DNA from: Balanoglossus misakiensis
Taxonomy: Eukaryota; Hemichordata
Length of the DNA: 64,000 nucleotides
Reading direction: 5' to 3'
NCBI GenBank assembly: GCA_040954595.2
Contig: CM082590.2
Location: 9,672,001 to 9,736,000, forward strand
How positions within the stretch are numbered: the first letter of the stretch is position 1; each line of letters begins with the position of its first letter. The notes under the pieces were generated by a model, which was given only the letters and a program-made list of their open reading frames with translations, was not told the DNA's origin and made no database searches. Below are positions 40,409-52,396 of this stretch, one piece after another. A program made the position numbers and the translations under genes.

Positions 40409-42284
40409 AACAGGTGCCATTCTGTACATGTGCACCTGTCAATATTCACACTCTTATAAAATCATATTTGCTGAGAATATGATGTTTCTTAAATATTAAA
40501 ATCATGTATTCATTAGTGTGTATTTCAGTTTTGTGGTCTCTGCATCACGGATCACTAAAATCTGTGGAGAACTGTTTTGGTTAAATTAATTTAGATACGT
40601 ACATATACACACATCATGCACGCAGATGCGAAATATTGGCTGAAAGGACAATGTAAATAGTTTTATGAAACATAGTTTGGTTGCTCAATGGTGAAAAAGA
40701 TGGAAAAAGGGCCATTTAATCGAAGAAATGTTCATTACAATAATAGAGTCTGGAAGCCTTAATTATTAGATATCAAATTAAATAGGATTTATTTGATGAT
40801 CAATTATATCATATTAATACATACAGAGCCATCATTGTCTGAATTGTGACAATTACATATATTCTTATAATCATTTCTGGTACTTCCTGGACTTTTAAAT
40901 CCCGAATTACATCATTTCCTGTCAATTTCAACTCAGGGTTTTGTAAAAAAACACATTTATTTAACTTTATCAGGAAATTAAGGTGTACTGGTTTGTGGAT
41001 GTATTGTGAAATTCTTCAGTTATGAAGGATGTCCTCAGAAAGTTGGCTCTGGTGGCAAACTTCGGTCTGCCTCTGTGTCTAGTCGGTATTTGCCGCTTGG
41101 TTGATTTATAAACCTGATTTATCACTAATTGGTGTCGTGTTTCGGGCAAAGTGCTTAATGTAAAATGGTCTCTTTTTGTTCGGGTGTTTGTTTATTATGT
41201 GTGTATTTAAAATGAAGTTGGATGATAGTTCAGGGACAGATAGTCTGGGATGGTGAGTGTGTGCAAGTCGGCTGTTTTTGTGAAACTTTCCACGCCATTT
41301 CTCAGTTCGATGCATCGTAACACTCTGGCCAGTGAACGCATATAAAGTTGAAACAAACTGTGACTCCAAACGTAATTTTTCATCAGCTTTCGAGAGGAGT
41401 ACATATACGCAAGTTACACCCGGACAAGACATTCTGTGTTGAGGCCCTTGATAGGCTGAGAATAAGACTACCATCCACAGAAAACCAATCAGTAGTTGTG
41501 TTACAATTACATGGTGATGTCAATCGACAGTTTTGATGCAGGCTGCCTGTTGCTTAACGTCATCTGGTGTAGTTTCTACGATTGTGAAATCTTCTCGTAA
41601 AATTTACCCTTTGCAGCTGTTGGCCTTGACTTTAACGAGAAATTGAAGCAGGATATTTGAAAATATCTCACGAAATATGTGATATTGTCACGCGCCTAGC
41701 AACCCTTGTCACTTGAACCATTTTAAAAAGTTTGCTTTTCGTGTCCTGGTGTATCCAAACGCAAGGTCAGAGGTCAGTGGTGATGTCGTCATTCGCGAGT
41801 GTGTGTTTTCTTTTTCACACTACAGTAGATGAATCAGGTTTCCTCTCCTCAGTCGTCTGTCTGTAGTTCGGTCTCGCTCCTGCTAATCTGACGTTAACCG
41901 CTGACATTCCAAGAATTGTGGCAGTTCACTTTTTTTTTCCGCCTGGTCTCCGTTCGTGTTTGGAACAGTTTCCAGCTGCAACAACATTGGATATAAGTTT
42001 CTGATTTCGCCGGTGTGTGTGCTTTATTCTTCGATAAACCAACAGCTTTGGAAAACGCCAGGTCTGCGCTTGTGTTGAGGACATTGTTCAGCTGAAAAAT
42101 CATTGGATATAACTTTTTGATTCCTCGTTTTCCTGACGATTGCAAACCAACAGCTTGGGAAACTGCTGTCGCGAACTTCCGGCAAGAAAACTGCTGCATA
42201 AGTAGAGCTGGAAGTATCAAACTTTACGACGCAGACGGTCTGAGACTCCAAAAACAGCAACATTTGTGTCATTAACTCACACCG

Positions 42285-42292
42285 TATAAATA
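42285..42292 (+). promoter_or_regulatory. TATA-like site upstream of the exon at 42886
   Basis: TATAAATA about 600 bases before the ATG at 42886. If used it would imply a long 5' UTR; a weak candidate. Confidence 0.25.
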
Positions 42293-42885
42293 ATCACCAA
42301 TTGCTGTAATAGAGTGATGGATGCACGTCACCCCAGCGGGCGTCATTTTACGTGACCTTTGACATGACCGATATTTTGGTCTTGAAAATGCTGTCGTAAA
42401 AACTTTTATGGCTATTTTTGTTTTTCCTGGAGCCTGTTGGTTGCGGTACTCCAGTCCTGGCGGTGGTAACGATTAGAAGGTGTGATTTTCCAGTTTATGA
42501 GGAGAGTTAGTCTGTTTTATATTCTGCTGCTCAAACTTCTCCCTCAGTATATTCCATCCGACCAGTGTATTCCTTCCGAACGCAGCCAGAATCTTTTCCG
42601 TGCCCGATAACTTCTTCCGATGGAATTATCCCGGTGTTATTTTTAGCCAGCTGCCAATTCGTTATGGAATGCTTCCTGGAGATATGTTTATCCGGGATTG
42701 CTTGAACGACACCATTCCGTAGGAAGAGTTGTAGTGATACCGGTATCCACTGCTTTGAAGGCTGTTAGTCTTATTATCATAAACAGGGAAAAAACCTTGT
42801 GGATGTTTACGCCTCCCTGCGAGTCATCCCTGTGAAGTTGGAAGACAAAAAAAACATTGAAATTTGGACAGGGCAAACATCAACC

Positions 42886-42942
42886 ATGTTCTCTGGAAGT
42901 AATACCGTTCACCAGAGACAAACACGGACAAACGCTGATGTG
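42886..42942 (+). CDS. MCC: Alternative first exon of MCC (19 codons, predicted)
   Basis: ATG opens 19 codons (MFSGSNTVHQRQTRTNADV) and ends in phase 0 at the donor GTAAGA. Start context CAACCATG is good (C at -1 and -2). The length is similar to the short unique N-terminus of vertebrate short-form MCC. Support is start context, donor and phase; no domain. Confidence 0.5.
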
Positions 42943-45900
42943 GTAAGATTTACTAAAATATAAATTCATACACTATATAATTCTACCAAAGGAAAGCCTG
43001 GTTACTCATTATATTGCTATTCAGTTTAATTGGATTAGGTTTCCATCATAGCTGCTTGACTTCTGGTGAATTTTTGGTCAACTTTTGTCAACATTTTCTG
43101 TCATCAGACCATACGATACAAGCAAGACATTGGTACATCTGTAATATGAAAATTTACTGTGATTATCGGTCACCGTGAATCATTGAAAATACCAGTCCTG
43201 TTTTGTGTGTAGGTTAATTTATGTGACTGTGTCAAATCATTATTAAGTAGTTATCTGGTGGACAGTACAGACCACACAAAAACAGCTTGATATCTTCAGT
43301 TCTGAGATGAAAGTGGTCGAGTATGCGTGTGTTCTCTCTCACAAATCTTCTGAGTGTTTCTGAAATTAGATCTTAAATTGCACCATGGTTGATCACAGCT
43401 GTCCAGAGTTTGTTGCGTCATGGATACTTCAGAAAAACAAGAGTATCTATGGTCTCACAGTCGCATTAAGTAGAGACAGTGATGTCTTGATGTTTGGAAA
43501 TGGTCATCTATTATTCAAAATTGAAAATGAAATCAGAAAGTAGAAAATATTTGCTCTCCCTGGGTCATGTGCTAGACGTGGCAATCAAAACATTGCAGTG
43601 TACTTGGCCTGGAGTATGAAGGACAAATGATCACTAAGGATCAAAGGTCATGCACTTGTTCTCAGTTGGAAGAACAGAGATTGTGCAATTTTGACGGAGA
43701 AGAAATTCTTGGACTCAATGATGTTCAACTTTATTTTAGAACAAAATAGCATACTATTCTCTGGTTATTTTCTTTGATTGAAAATTGTCTCTTAAAGTGA
43801 GCAGAATTTCATAATTTTCAGATAAATCTTAATGTTTGTAAACCTCAGTTGGGGAACCACCCTTCCACCCCTAGTTCTCTCTATAGAGGTCCAACGGTAC
43901 CATAGAAAACAATGGGTTTGGAATGAACCATGGTGGTGAAAGGGTTAAATTGGCACTAAATAACGGGACAAATGTCTGGCCTTTGACATCCTGCCTTTTG
44001 CCGGAAAAACATTGCAATGTGCATATCATCTACAACCTTGGAAAAATCTCATAAAATATAGGAAGCTGTTGAGGTTATAACCTTCAAAACATAGTTTGTA
44101 TAAGAATTCCCATTCATCATCGTATCAACCATTTTCTGTGACAGTTTCAACATACGAAACATCATATTCCATTTTGCATCCTCCCATTGATCAGTACGCT
44201 AACATTAACATTACTGTCATTAAAGAGACATGTCTTCCAGTTGCTTGGCAACTCATCAAATGATAATCAACAAAGCGTGAAATTAAACTCGTCAAATAAA
44301 CGATTTAATTGATGTTAATAAACAGATATCACTTGATACATAACATTTAAGAACTGTGCTGGCTAAAGTATTGACATGTTTTTGTAAACATAATATCATA
44401 AATAAGGTGAATTCTCACGCAAAAGTGACTTACAAATAGAAAGCGATGCTAACCCTGGTATGATGGGAAAGACAGATGTACTTGTTTACTCAGCATTTCA
44501 CTATATCATAGAAACGTCTGATAATTCATGGATTATTTAATAGCACAGTGTGAGTGGCCGTAAATTTTCACAGTTTAGATTTATTGCGAATGGCTGGGCA
44601 GCATTGATTTTAGAAACAGTTGGTTTGCGTTTGCATGCATAATGGATAGTGTTTTCAGTGGCGGTTGTGCGTAAGAGAAAGTGATAATGAATTTATCACT
44701 GAGGGCGTTGAGAGGATGATGCTATGAAAAATCCAGAGAGACTACAGATGTATATTTTACAGAGTGCTTTATTTGAAACAGGCTATTTTCACGCAAAATC
44801 TCGCAAGGTTTTGCGGAGTTCTAACTAGAATGAAAGGTTGATTTTAAGAAATGGAAATCAGTATTTTGTCTGATATCAGAAAGATTTAGGTCAAAGGCTA
44901 AACAATAAAAACATAACATGATGTAATGGATGTGCTATAAATTTGTCAGATGCCAGTATCAGATCGAAGGTCAGAAGAATAGAGACTCGCGTCTTCTGCA
45001 AGACGTGTATGATGGGTAATGAAGAACGCACGGTTCCCATCAAGACGTTCTCATCAATCAAATATTTAATTCAGTTGTTGCATATAATGCTGTCGTAAAT
45101 CTACACGAGTCTTAAAAGGAACCAGGCGTTGGAAACATCAGTAACACCCGGTGTTTGGTTTTGAGAGCTGTATGAATCATGTGTGTGCGTTGAGACTTAT
45201 TTCTCGGTTTCTGCAGAACCAAGTTCTGAGAGAAGCAGTTGGCTTGAAAGAATCTTAAAGTAAAATACAGAAATGTCGTTTTGATTGTGCGAAAATTTTG
45301 TTAGAGTGCGCCCTCTTATAGCTGAGTTGTAAGATCCTTTTGTCTCTACCACAGTGGGGCCCGACTTGCAGTTTCGAGCATGGGGTGTTTGTGTGCATTC
45401 TACTACCATATGATTACAAGTTGATACATTGCTTGTTCGGTCAACATGTTTCTGTGATAACGATAACCGACCCTGGACAAAATACGAAAGATACCCCAAA
45501 GAAGCTACCATCGCTATAATTGATGATTCTGGTGGCAAATACCTCTTTCACGAACTTAATAATCAAACCTTGTACTTATGCAGTGTCTGGAGACATCATT
45601 ACTATTATCTTGTTGGTGCCATGCCCGTCCCTCATTAAAGAGCCCCCTCTAGATCCCCTCGCAGGCAAAACAGACAGTGACCGACCCTTCAAATTGCAAC
45701 AATTGCTGCTCTTGATATGTTGCAATTAAGCGAAGCCAATTATTTCCGCTCTTTAACTATCTGTGGGTTAATTTAGACATTGGTTTTCCTCAACCTTTGA
45801 AAGATTTGTGTGGTCTTGCTACTCTGTGGGAACTCGCTCATGCAGAAGTAATCAAGCTCTTGATTAGAATTGTCCACTATGCTTGTTCGTCCTTGGGAAC

Positions 45901-48900
45901 ATCCCTGGCCATGCGTAATTGTACTCTGCTAAAGTAATAAACCAATTGAGAATGCATAAACTGAAAATTTCGAAACTTTGATTTGCTGTGTAGTGTTAGT
46001 GTCGCAGTAAAAGTACTGAAACAATGTCTTGTAATTATTTATCAACAAGGCTGGTATGAATGTATTGTGATCGTAGACAAGTAAAGTTAGATTCACCTCA
46101 CTAGTCAGTAACTATGAACTTCATTGGGCTGGGAAACTTCAATGATTCTAGCCTAGCCATCAGCTTGCGTCCAAGATTAAGCAAGTATTGGTCAGCCAAG
46201 CTGCCAATTAGGGTGGATCTTTGGTGGAGAATTAGCCAGACTTGATAAATGAGTTCTCTGTGAGGAGAATTTACGATTCTCAGCAAGTGTATAACCTTGC
46301 TTGTAGGCTTGATAAATGTGCTGTTTTTATGGGGACTTTGAGATTCTGCGCAAGTATAAGCTTGCTGTAAGGCCTGTAAGCCTTCAATCTAACAAGCAGG
46401 TCCCTTTAGGCTATTCTTGAAGTTGTCTATATTGACGTCAGCTCCCAGTGCTTGCCTAAAATTTCAGGTGTTTGCAGAAGGTCTGAGGAAACAAGGAATC
46501 GTTTTTCTTTCCCCTTGTGTTTTCTGCTCAAGTTATAAAGTATCCGAGGTTTGACTTCAATATTTGGTCAGTGTGTTTGCTGAGTACAATGGTGAAGGTT
46601 GTGTTGGTAACTTGAGAAGGTTTTGTGTCAGGGTTTTTTGAAGATGTTTGCACAAAGTGTGTAGTGATTTTTGTCCGTGATCGCATGTTGCGTTGTGCAA
46701 CAACATCTATTGTTGCTGAAATCTTGTAAGTTGCATTGAAATTTCCCAAGTTAGATCTGAAATAAACTGGTTTTATAAGCAGCTAATTTGCCTAATATTG
46801 ACACTTTATAATTTCAGAACTTCAACATATCACTCAGCAAAAATTAGGTTAATCAAATATTCTCAAAATTCTGTTATTTGGGTTAGAGTAAAGACATACT
46901 GGGTGATCCAGTTTCCACATTTTTCGCACATTTTATTTACCAAATCCTTCCCATCTAATATCACCAAACAAATTATCATGGTGACTGTGATTTTCTTAAT
47001 GAATTTCTGATCCGTTTTTTTCGGACCTGATGAATGCCTCACGATTGGTATTATGATTATATTTACCCCATACAAAGTTTGCAGGATAGCTGAATTAATG
47101 GTTTTCTCAAGAGACTTTTGACTGAGAAATTCTGTCGGAAAAGACCTTATAAGAAAACAAAAATCCATTGAAGGAAAAATATGGGGCAATGAAGAGAAAT
47201 TCTAAAGGTTTTTGTTGTGTCTATAAAAAGATATTGATATCAGAGCCTATTCAGGTATATTTTCCCGGCTGAAGTAAATTTTAAGTATTATTTCCCTGAG
47301 ATATTGAGTTTTCCATTGATAGCATCTGGATGTGTTAGTTTTCAATTCATTATTTTTGTAACCTATTACATTATACATTCCTCGATAACACAACATTTGT
47401 GATAGCTACAAAGCATATCCTGCAGGAGAAATTCCACACAAGGCATGCAGTGTGGTTATTTTCAACAGACTAATTTCAAATAACACTCAATAAAATCCAC
47501 TAACAACAGAAATTGAACAAATCTTGATTTAATGCTTTCGATTTATTAGAGCTCAGCTCAAGCAGTGCCGTTCTCACGCGCAGATTGACCGTAGAAATTT
47601 GAATAAGCCTGTTTTGTGCTCTTCTCTTTAACAGCAAAATCGCCACTCGTAAAGACTGATAAATTATGTGTATTTTTCTTGAATTTTTCAATGCCAAATT
47701 TATCGTTTCAGTAATATTATGTCACAGGACTACTTTGTGACAAAAATGTTGAATAATTTATTTTTTCCCATGATAGTTTATGTCATGTGTATTTCAGTAT
47801 TTCATTCTTAAATTCATTACTTCACAAGATATTGCTCAAAACTCATCTATCAATAAAGTTATGGACAATTGATGGATGGTTTCATCAATTTTCATTTTCA
47901 ACAATAATCAATTCAATAATATAAGTCACTATAACCAAATCTTAGATTTTCAAAACCCTTGGCAATCATTTTGAATCATTGTGATGGTTAGTAAATTTAT
48001 CAAGAATGCTTTAAGATATAGAAACAACAGTAGAGTTAACTTGTTACAGTGTTACATATCTGCATATGGCATGTTTATGGTGATTTATTTGCTTAAAAAT
48101 ACTACCCACGTTTGAATAATTTAAAAAAATTCCCTTCAGACTTCTAGAATATAAAATAGTTTATGATCCCTCACGATTTCATCATAAAACATTAAACGTA
48201 ATGAGACTAACATGTGAAACAGAGGAGTGAAAATTGGGCTTAATTTTCAAACCATCAGGATAAGTTATTTAGTTGTCAGTATTTATTGATAGCAAGTTCA
48301 CTGTTAGCTATTTTATCTGTTGAGAGCAACTTCACTCTCCAAGTACGAACACACATCCCTGTGATATATAGGAGTAAGATCTTAGAAGTGTCGGAGATGA
48401 ATGAGGTATTAATATCGAGTCTGAATCTGAAAATTGTAATTCAATATATCGGAGACAGCTGACAATGCCATACCGATACATCTTACAAACACGGACCGTA
48501 AGTCGGAATTGTGTCAATATGCATCTCGTTCCTCAGATGGTTGCCGCTATATTTATTCAAGTTTTGGATGATGCTTCGCGATATTGAGTACTTTCAACGA
48601 GCCGTCTAATGGCCGCATAGGGCAAGGTGCAGGCAGTATCCTTATTACTTGTTCAGTGAAGATTTGACACAAATTGTCGGACGAAGGGGTTGTTTTTCAT
48701 AATTGTCTCTCCTGAAATGAGAATTTGTTGTCCTAGGCTTTTACATGGCTGACAAGAGGCATTAAAATCTGATTGGATATAGCCAATCAGATGCAATGCA
48801 AATCAACCAATCACAGTTCCCAATCATCAGCATCCTAATTCAAAACAGTTAGTACTGTAAAATGTTTATTAGAAGCTGTGGATTAAATAGAAGATTTTTC

Positions 48901-49682
48901 TCACCAATCTCATATATCCGGAAATGCACCTGGACTGTGGAATTGTACCAGTACAAATATGTAACTGTTAGAAATTCTTAATTACACACAAAAATTAATT
49001 CAGTTCAAGGGTGCCAAGTCAAATTAAAACAAAGGTATCAATTTTGATGAGGCTTCAGATAGGCGTTGTACTGTAACCGTTAAAAGTCTAGACTACCCTC
49101 GGAGATCTTGCCATTCTGAACTCCGCAGTCAGAGGGCAGGCTTCATGAAGTCTTCCGTGGTATTCCCGTGGAATTGATCATAAAGTGACTAGTGGTGCAC
49201 GGAGCAGCCGGAATACTTGCCTGTGTTGTGATAACCCAGCAACCAGAAAGTCTTTGCTGTGGAAAGTTACAGATAATTCCTACGGAGAGATATATTTTCC
49301 GGGAGGATCATTTTTTGACTGAATGCAGCACTGTTCAAGGAGATTTTCCGTGGTCTTCAGCTGGTTTCCATTTGTTTTCCGTGTGGAGATTTTCCGTTGA
49401 GATTAATTGGTCCGGAGTGTTCCACCACAGATGGTGCACCAAACCATGGAATTCTGAAGAATTACGTTCCTGTGTGATTGTTCCCAGTTCGTCCATAAAA
49501 CACCGGCAGATAAATTTTGTATTTTTTGCCTCGGGTTGCTTTTTTCAGTTGGGTCGCTTTTATCATCACAGCGTTGTAATTGCTAAAGAAATACACCTAA
49601 TTGGGTTCTCCATGAGATTTGATCAAACGACGTTTGGTTTCCCCGGGATACTTTGTGTCGTTGGATATTTTTCCTTCCAACC
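42943..49682 (+). other. MCC intronic sequence
   Basis: One TTAA MITE copy (43855-43948). No exon with motif or splice support recognised before 49683. The stretch directly upstream of 49683 is open for 190 codons in another frame (see rejected items). Confidence 0.55.
43855..43948 (-). mobile_element. TTAA MITE, copy G
   Basis: Reverse orientation: AACCACCCTTCCACCCCTAG at the left, TAGAGGTCCAAC and AATGGGTTTGGAATGAACCA inside, and GGTGGTGAAAGGGTTAA at the right. Confidence 0.85.
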
Positions 49683-49757
49683 ATGTGGAACACCAGCACT
49701 GGGACTGAGTTTTCCTCCGATTCCGAAGACTCTAGTCTGGATTCAGCTCCGGAAAGG
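49683..49757 (+). CDS. MCC: Alternative first exon of MCC (25 codons, predicted)
   Basis: ATG opens 25 codons (MWNTSTGTEFSSDSEDSSLD then SAPER) and ends in phase 0 at the donor GTAAGA. The peptide is Ser/Asp/Glu-rich, recalling the acidic Ser-rich start of the long isoform. The start context CAACCATGTGG is nearly the same as that of the 42886 exon (CAACCATG). No TATA box seen. It could be the first exon of another gene beyond the window, but strand and phase fit MCC. Confidence 0.5.
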
Positions 49758-51307
49758 GTAAGACGAAAGTTTTTGAAATATCACGGAAAAGTCCTTTTTC
49801 CCTCTCTATGTGTGAGCTATATACAGCGTAATAGAAATTTTCTATTTAAAAGTTAAATTACATTTTATATATATCATTATTAATATCTGTGTATATTTAT
49901 TTGACATGCTGACTGGATTATCTTAACAGTTTGGAAGAAGTGTTTAAAAACTGACATGTTTTTCCGTAACTGTCAAATGTTACACAGACTGGACTAAGGA
50001 ATTTTAATGTTTCTTCAAGTATGACTACAAAGCAACCTAAGAAGACATAATATTATTACAAAAAATTATAACAAAATACTATACGTAGCTGAGAAAATTA
50101 AATTACATCATGAAAACATGCTCTGACAAATTTTCAGCATTTTTTTAGTTTAACTGAAAGATAAATAATTACTGAATTGATATTTTACTTTTCTAGCGTA
50201 GTATCCAACGTTAAGCAATGACCTAAATTGATTATCAAAATATTTTGCCATCTTCAACTCCACTGGATACATGCACGCTCTTAATAAAAAGGAAGTTGGA
50301 ATTGTCACCGTGACGACGATGGCTATTGAAAGCAAAGAATAGCTACATTTTCTGTGTGTATAGCGTTTGGATGACAACCATTCCTGGGGGAACGTAATCA
50401 TCAATATGCGAAGATTAGATTAAACTATAAACGTCGATCAGGTGAATTTGTTGAAAAGGTGATTCTTGTAAAGCGTACTTTGCAGAAAAAAACGTCCCCT
50501 TTGCTGTCAGAGCGTGTCGTGTTTACGATGCTCTGTCATTGATATTTTTTGTGATATTTAATAATTTTTTTTGGTGAAATCCGTGAAAATTTGAGCTGGT
50601 ATGAAAATATGTTTGTTAAAAGAGAGATTAAGTATTCAAAATGTATCTTTTTTGAGAAAAAATTGGTAATTTCTAAAATTTTGTGCACATTTTGAAAATT
50701 ATACACTTCTGTAGTTTTGTAAATATGCCCAAGGGCTAAATATGCTCTGTAACTGTCAGTTGAAATGAAATTTGAAAACAAATAGACGGCTACACCCAGT
50801 GGAATTTATAGTTTGGTTTTTATTGAAAGAAAGTGTTGTATCGCGCTTGTCAATGTCTACTTGAGTAAAAGCTCCTGTGTGTTGTTAGAATTCTAGTTTT
50901 CTTTGGAGAACTGTCACTTAAATTTCATTTCCCGAACACAAGTGCTCTCAAGTTCAACCATGACAAATTCAACTTTCAAGTTCATGTGAAATAGTGTTTA
51001 TGTTTGTACATCTCTGAATGAGTTATTGCAGCAACATTGTTGATGACGACAGTACCAGCACATTGCAAAAAATACATTTAATATTTGATCATAAAAATAC
51101 TGTGAAATATATATCTTTTAATACCAGTACTAATTTTGTTTTTGTCTATAGCGTAACATAATTGATGTCAAAACGACACTCGTAAAATTCCACACATTTT
51201 GTCATAAATTATCCAAAATGTGTGACAATATAAATGTATCAAAAGATCAGTAATTTCTTTTGTCATAAATTATCCAATGGTTTAAAGTTGTCAGTATAAT
51301 AAAAAAA

Positions 51308-51393
51308 TGACAGATTAAAACGTAACAAGAGAGATCAAAATGTAACGAGAAAGGTCAAAATTTAATAAAAAGATTACAATGTAACAAGATGAG
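51308..51393. repeat. Degenerate 20-base tandem repeat
   Basis: About four units of the type AGATCAAAATGTAACAAGAG with substitutions. Confidence 0.6.
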
Positions 51394-52109
51394 GCTGTGA
51401 TATATTTGTCAACGCTTGTGAGATAATGTGTGAGTCACAATTTAAAGTGGTTACTGGTTTAATTGTAGCCATTTCTATTCATTAATTGTTGCGGGGTGTA
51501 GCAATGTTTGTACAGGAATCAATAAACTGATGACATTTGCCACAATCTGGTCGGTGTTGTTTCTTAGATCGTCACTGATAAGAAGCTGAGTGGCGATGCC
51601 CGGCACGCGAAACTTTTTTTTTTCGTTTTTGCTGGTATCGTTCCCGCGAGGTTAGCGAGATCAGAAATGTAGCTATCAGGCGGTAATCTTGTCATGACGT
51701 GAATAATCATCATCGTTGAGATACAGTCGTATATTCAGAGAGCATTGGATAAAGGCAGTCTTGCGTGGTCGAATATTGCAGTGAAGCCCAGAAGGACATT
51801 AAGGGATAGTCAGATATTTCAAAATGCTTCTAACGAGAACATTCGTTCTTTCTCTCTGAGTAAACACGATGACAGTGTCGTATCAGACCCTAGTCCAGCA
51901 ATATTTTCCTTGTTAGTCATTTTGACGATATATTTGAGATATTGATAATTTGCGTATGTAGATTTGCACGATTTTCAGTTTGCCTAATCACATGAATTTC
52001 AATTGCCTTTAATATCGCAGACAAAACCAAAGCTCTAGACAGCTCATAAACACTTATATCAACTCTTTGTGGCAATCGCGAAAGATTCTTACTAAATGGT
52101 GCACCTTTG

Positions 52110-52396
52110 TTGCGAAGAAGAACAAGGATGACACAGTCTTCTCTCGAATTGACGGTTTATTCATCCATGGATACGAATCAATATGAACTAATACTAACTC
52201 ATGGACACAAACTATTTATGTTTCTAGGTTCAAAACTTTAACTACAGTGAGACAAAACTGTTAGGCCTTTCTCATATTTAAATAAAGTATTGAAATGCAA
52301 AATAAAGTATTTGAAATGCAAAATGAAGTATTTGAAATGCAAAATAAAGTATTTGAAATGCAAATTAATAACAACGGGAGTGGTTCTTCTTTTCTC
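52110..52396. mobile_element. hAT-like MITE, copy 2 (287 bp)
   Basis: Same orientation and length as the copy at 40122. Flanked by CACCTTTG direct repeats (52102-52109 and 52397-52404). The internal tandem units here read AAATAAAGTATTTGAAATGC, one base longer than in copy 1. Confidence 0.85.

Larger units (their letters stand above)
38103..42885 (+). other. MCC intronic sequence between alternative exons
   Basis: Contains a decayed TTAA MITE (38180-38232) and a hAT-like MITE (40122-40408). Short frames such as 41106-41474 and 41894-42272 on the minus strand have no motif or splice support. A TATAAATA lies at 42285. Confidence 0.6.

Noticed and set aside
45197-45538. 113-codon minus-strand frame
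   Set aside because: No recognised motif or splice signals; overlaps equally long frames on the other strand.
49192-49761. Plus-strand frame open for about 190 codons
   Set aside because: It would need a GTG start, has no recognisable motif, and overlaps out of frame the better-formed ATG-to-donor exon at 49683. Probably 5' UTR or chance.
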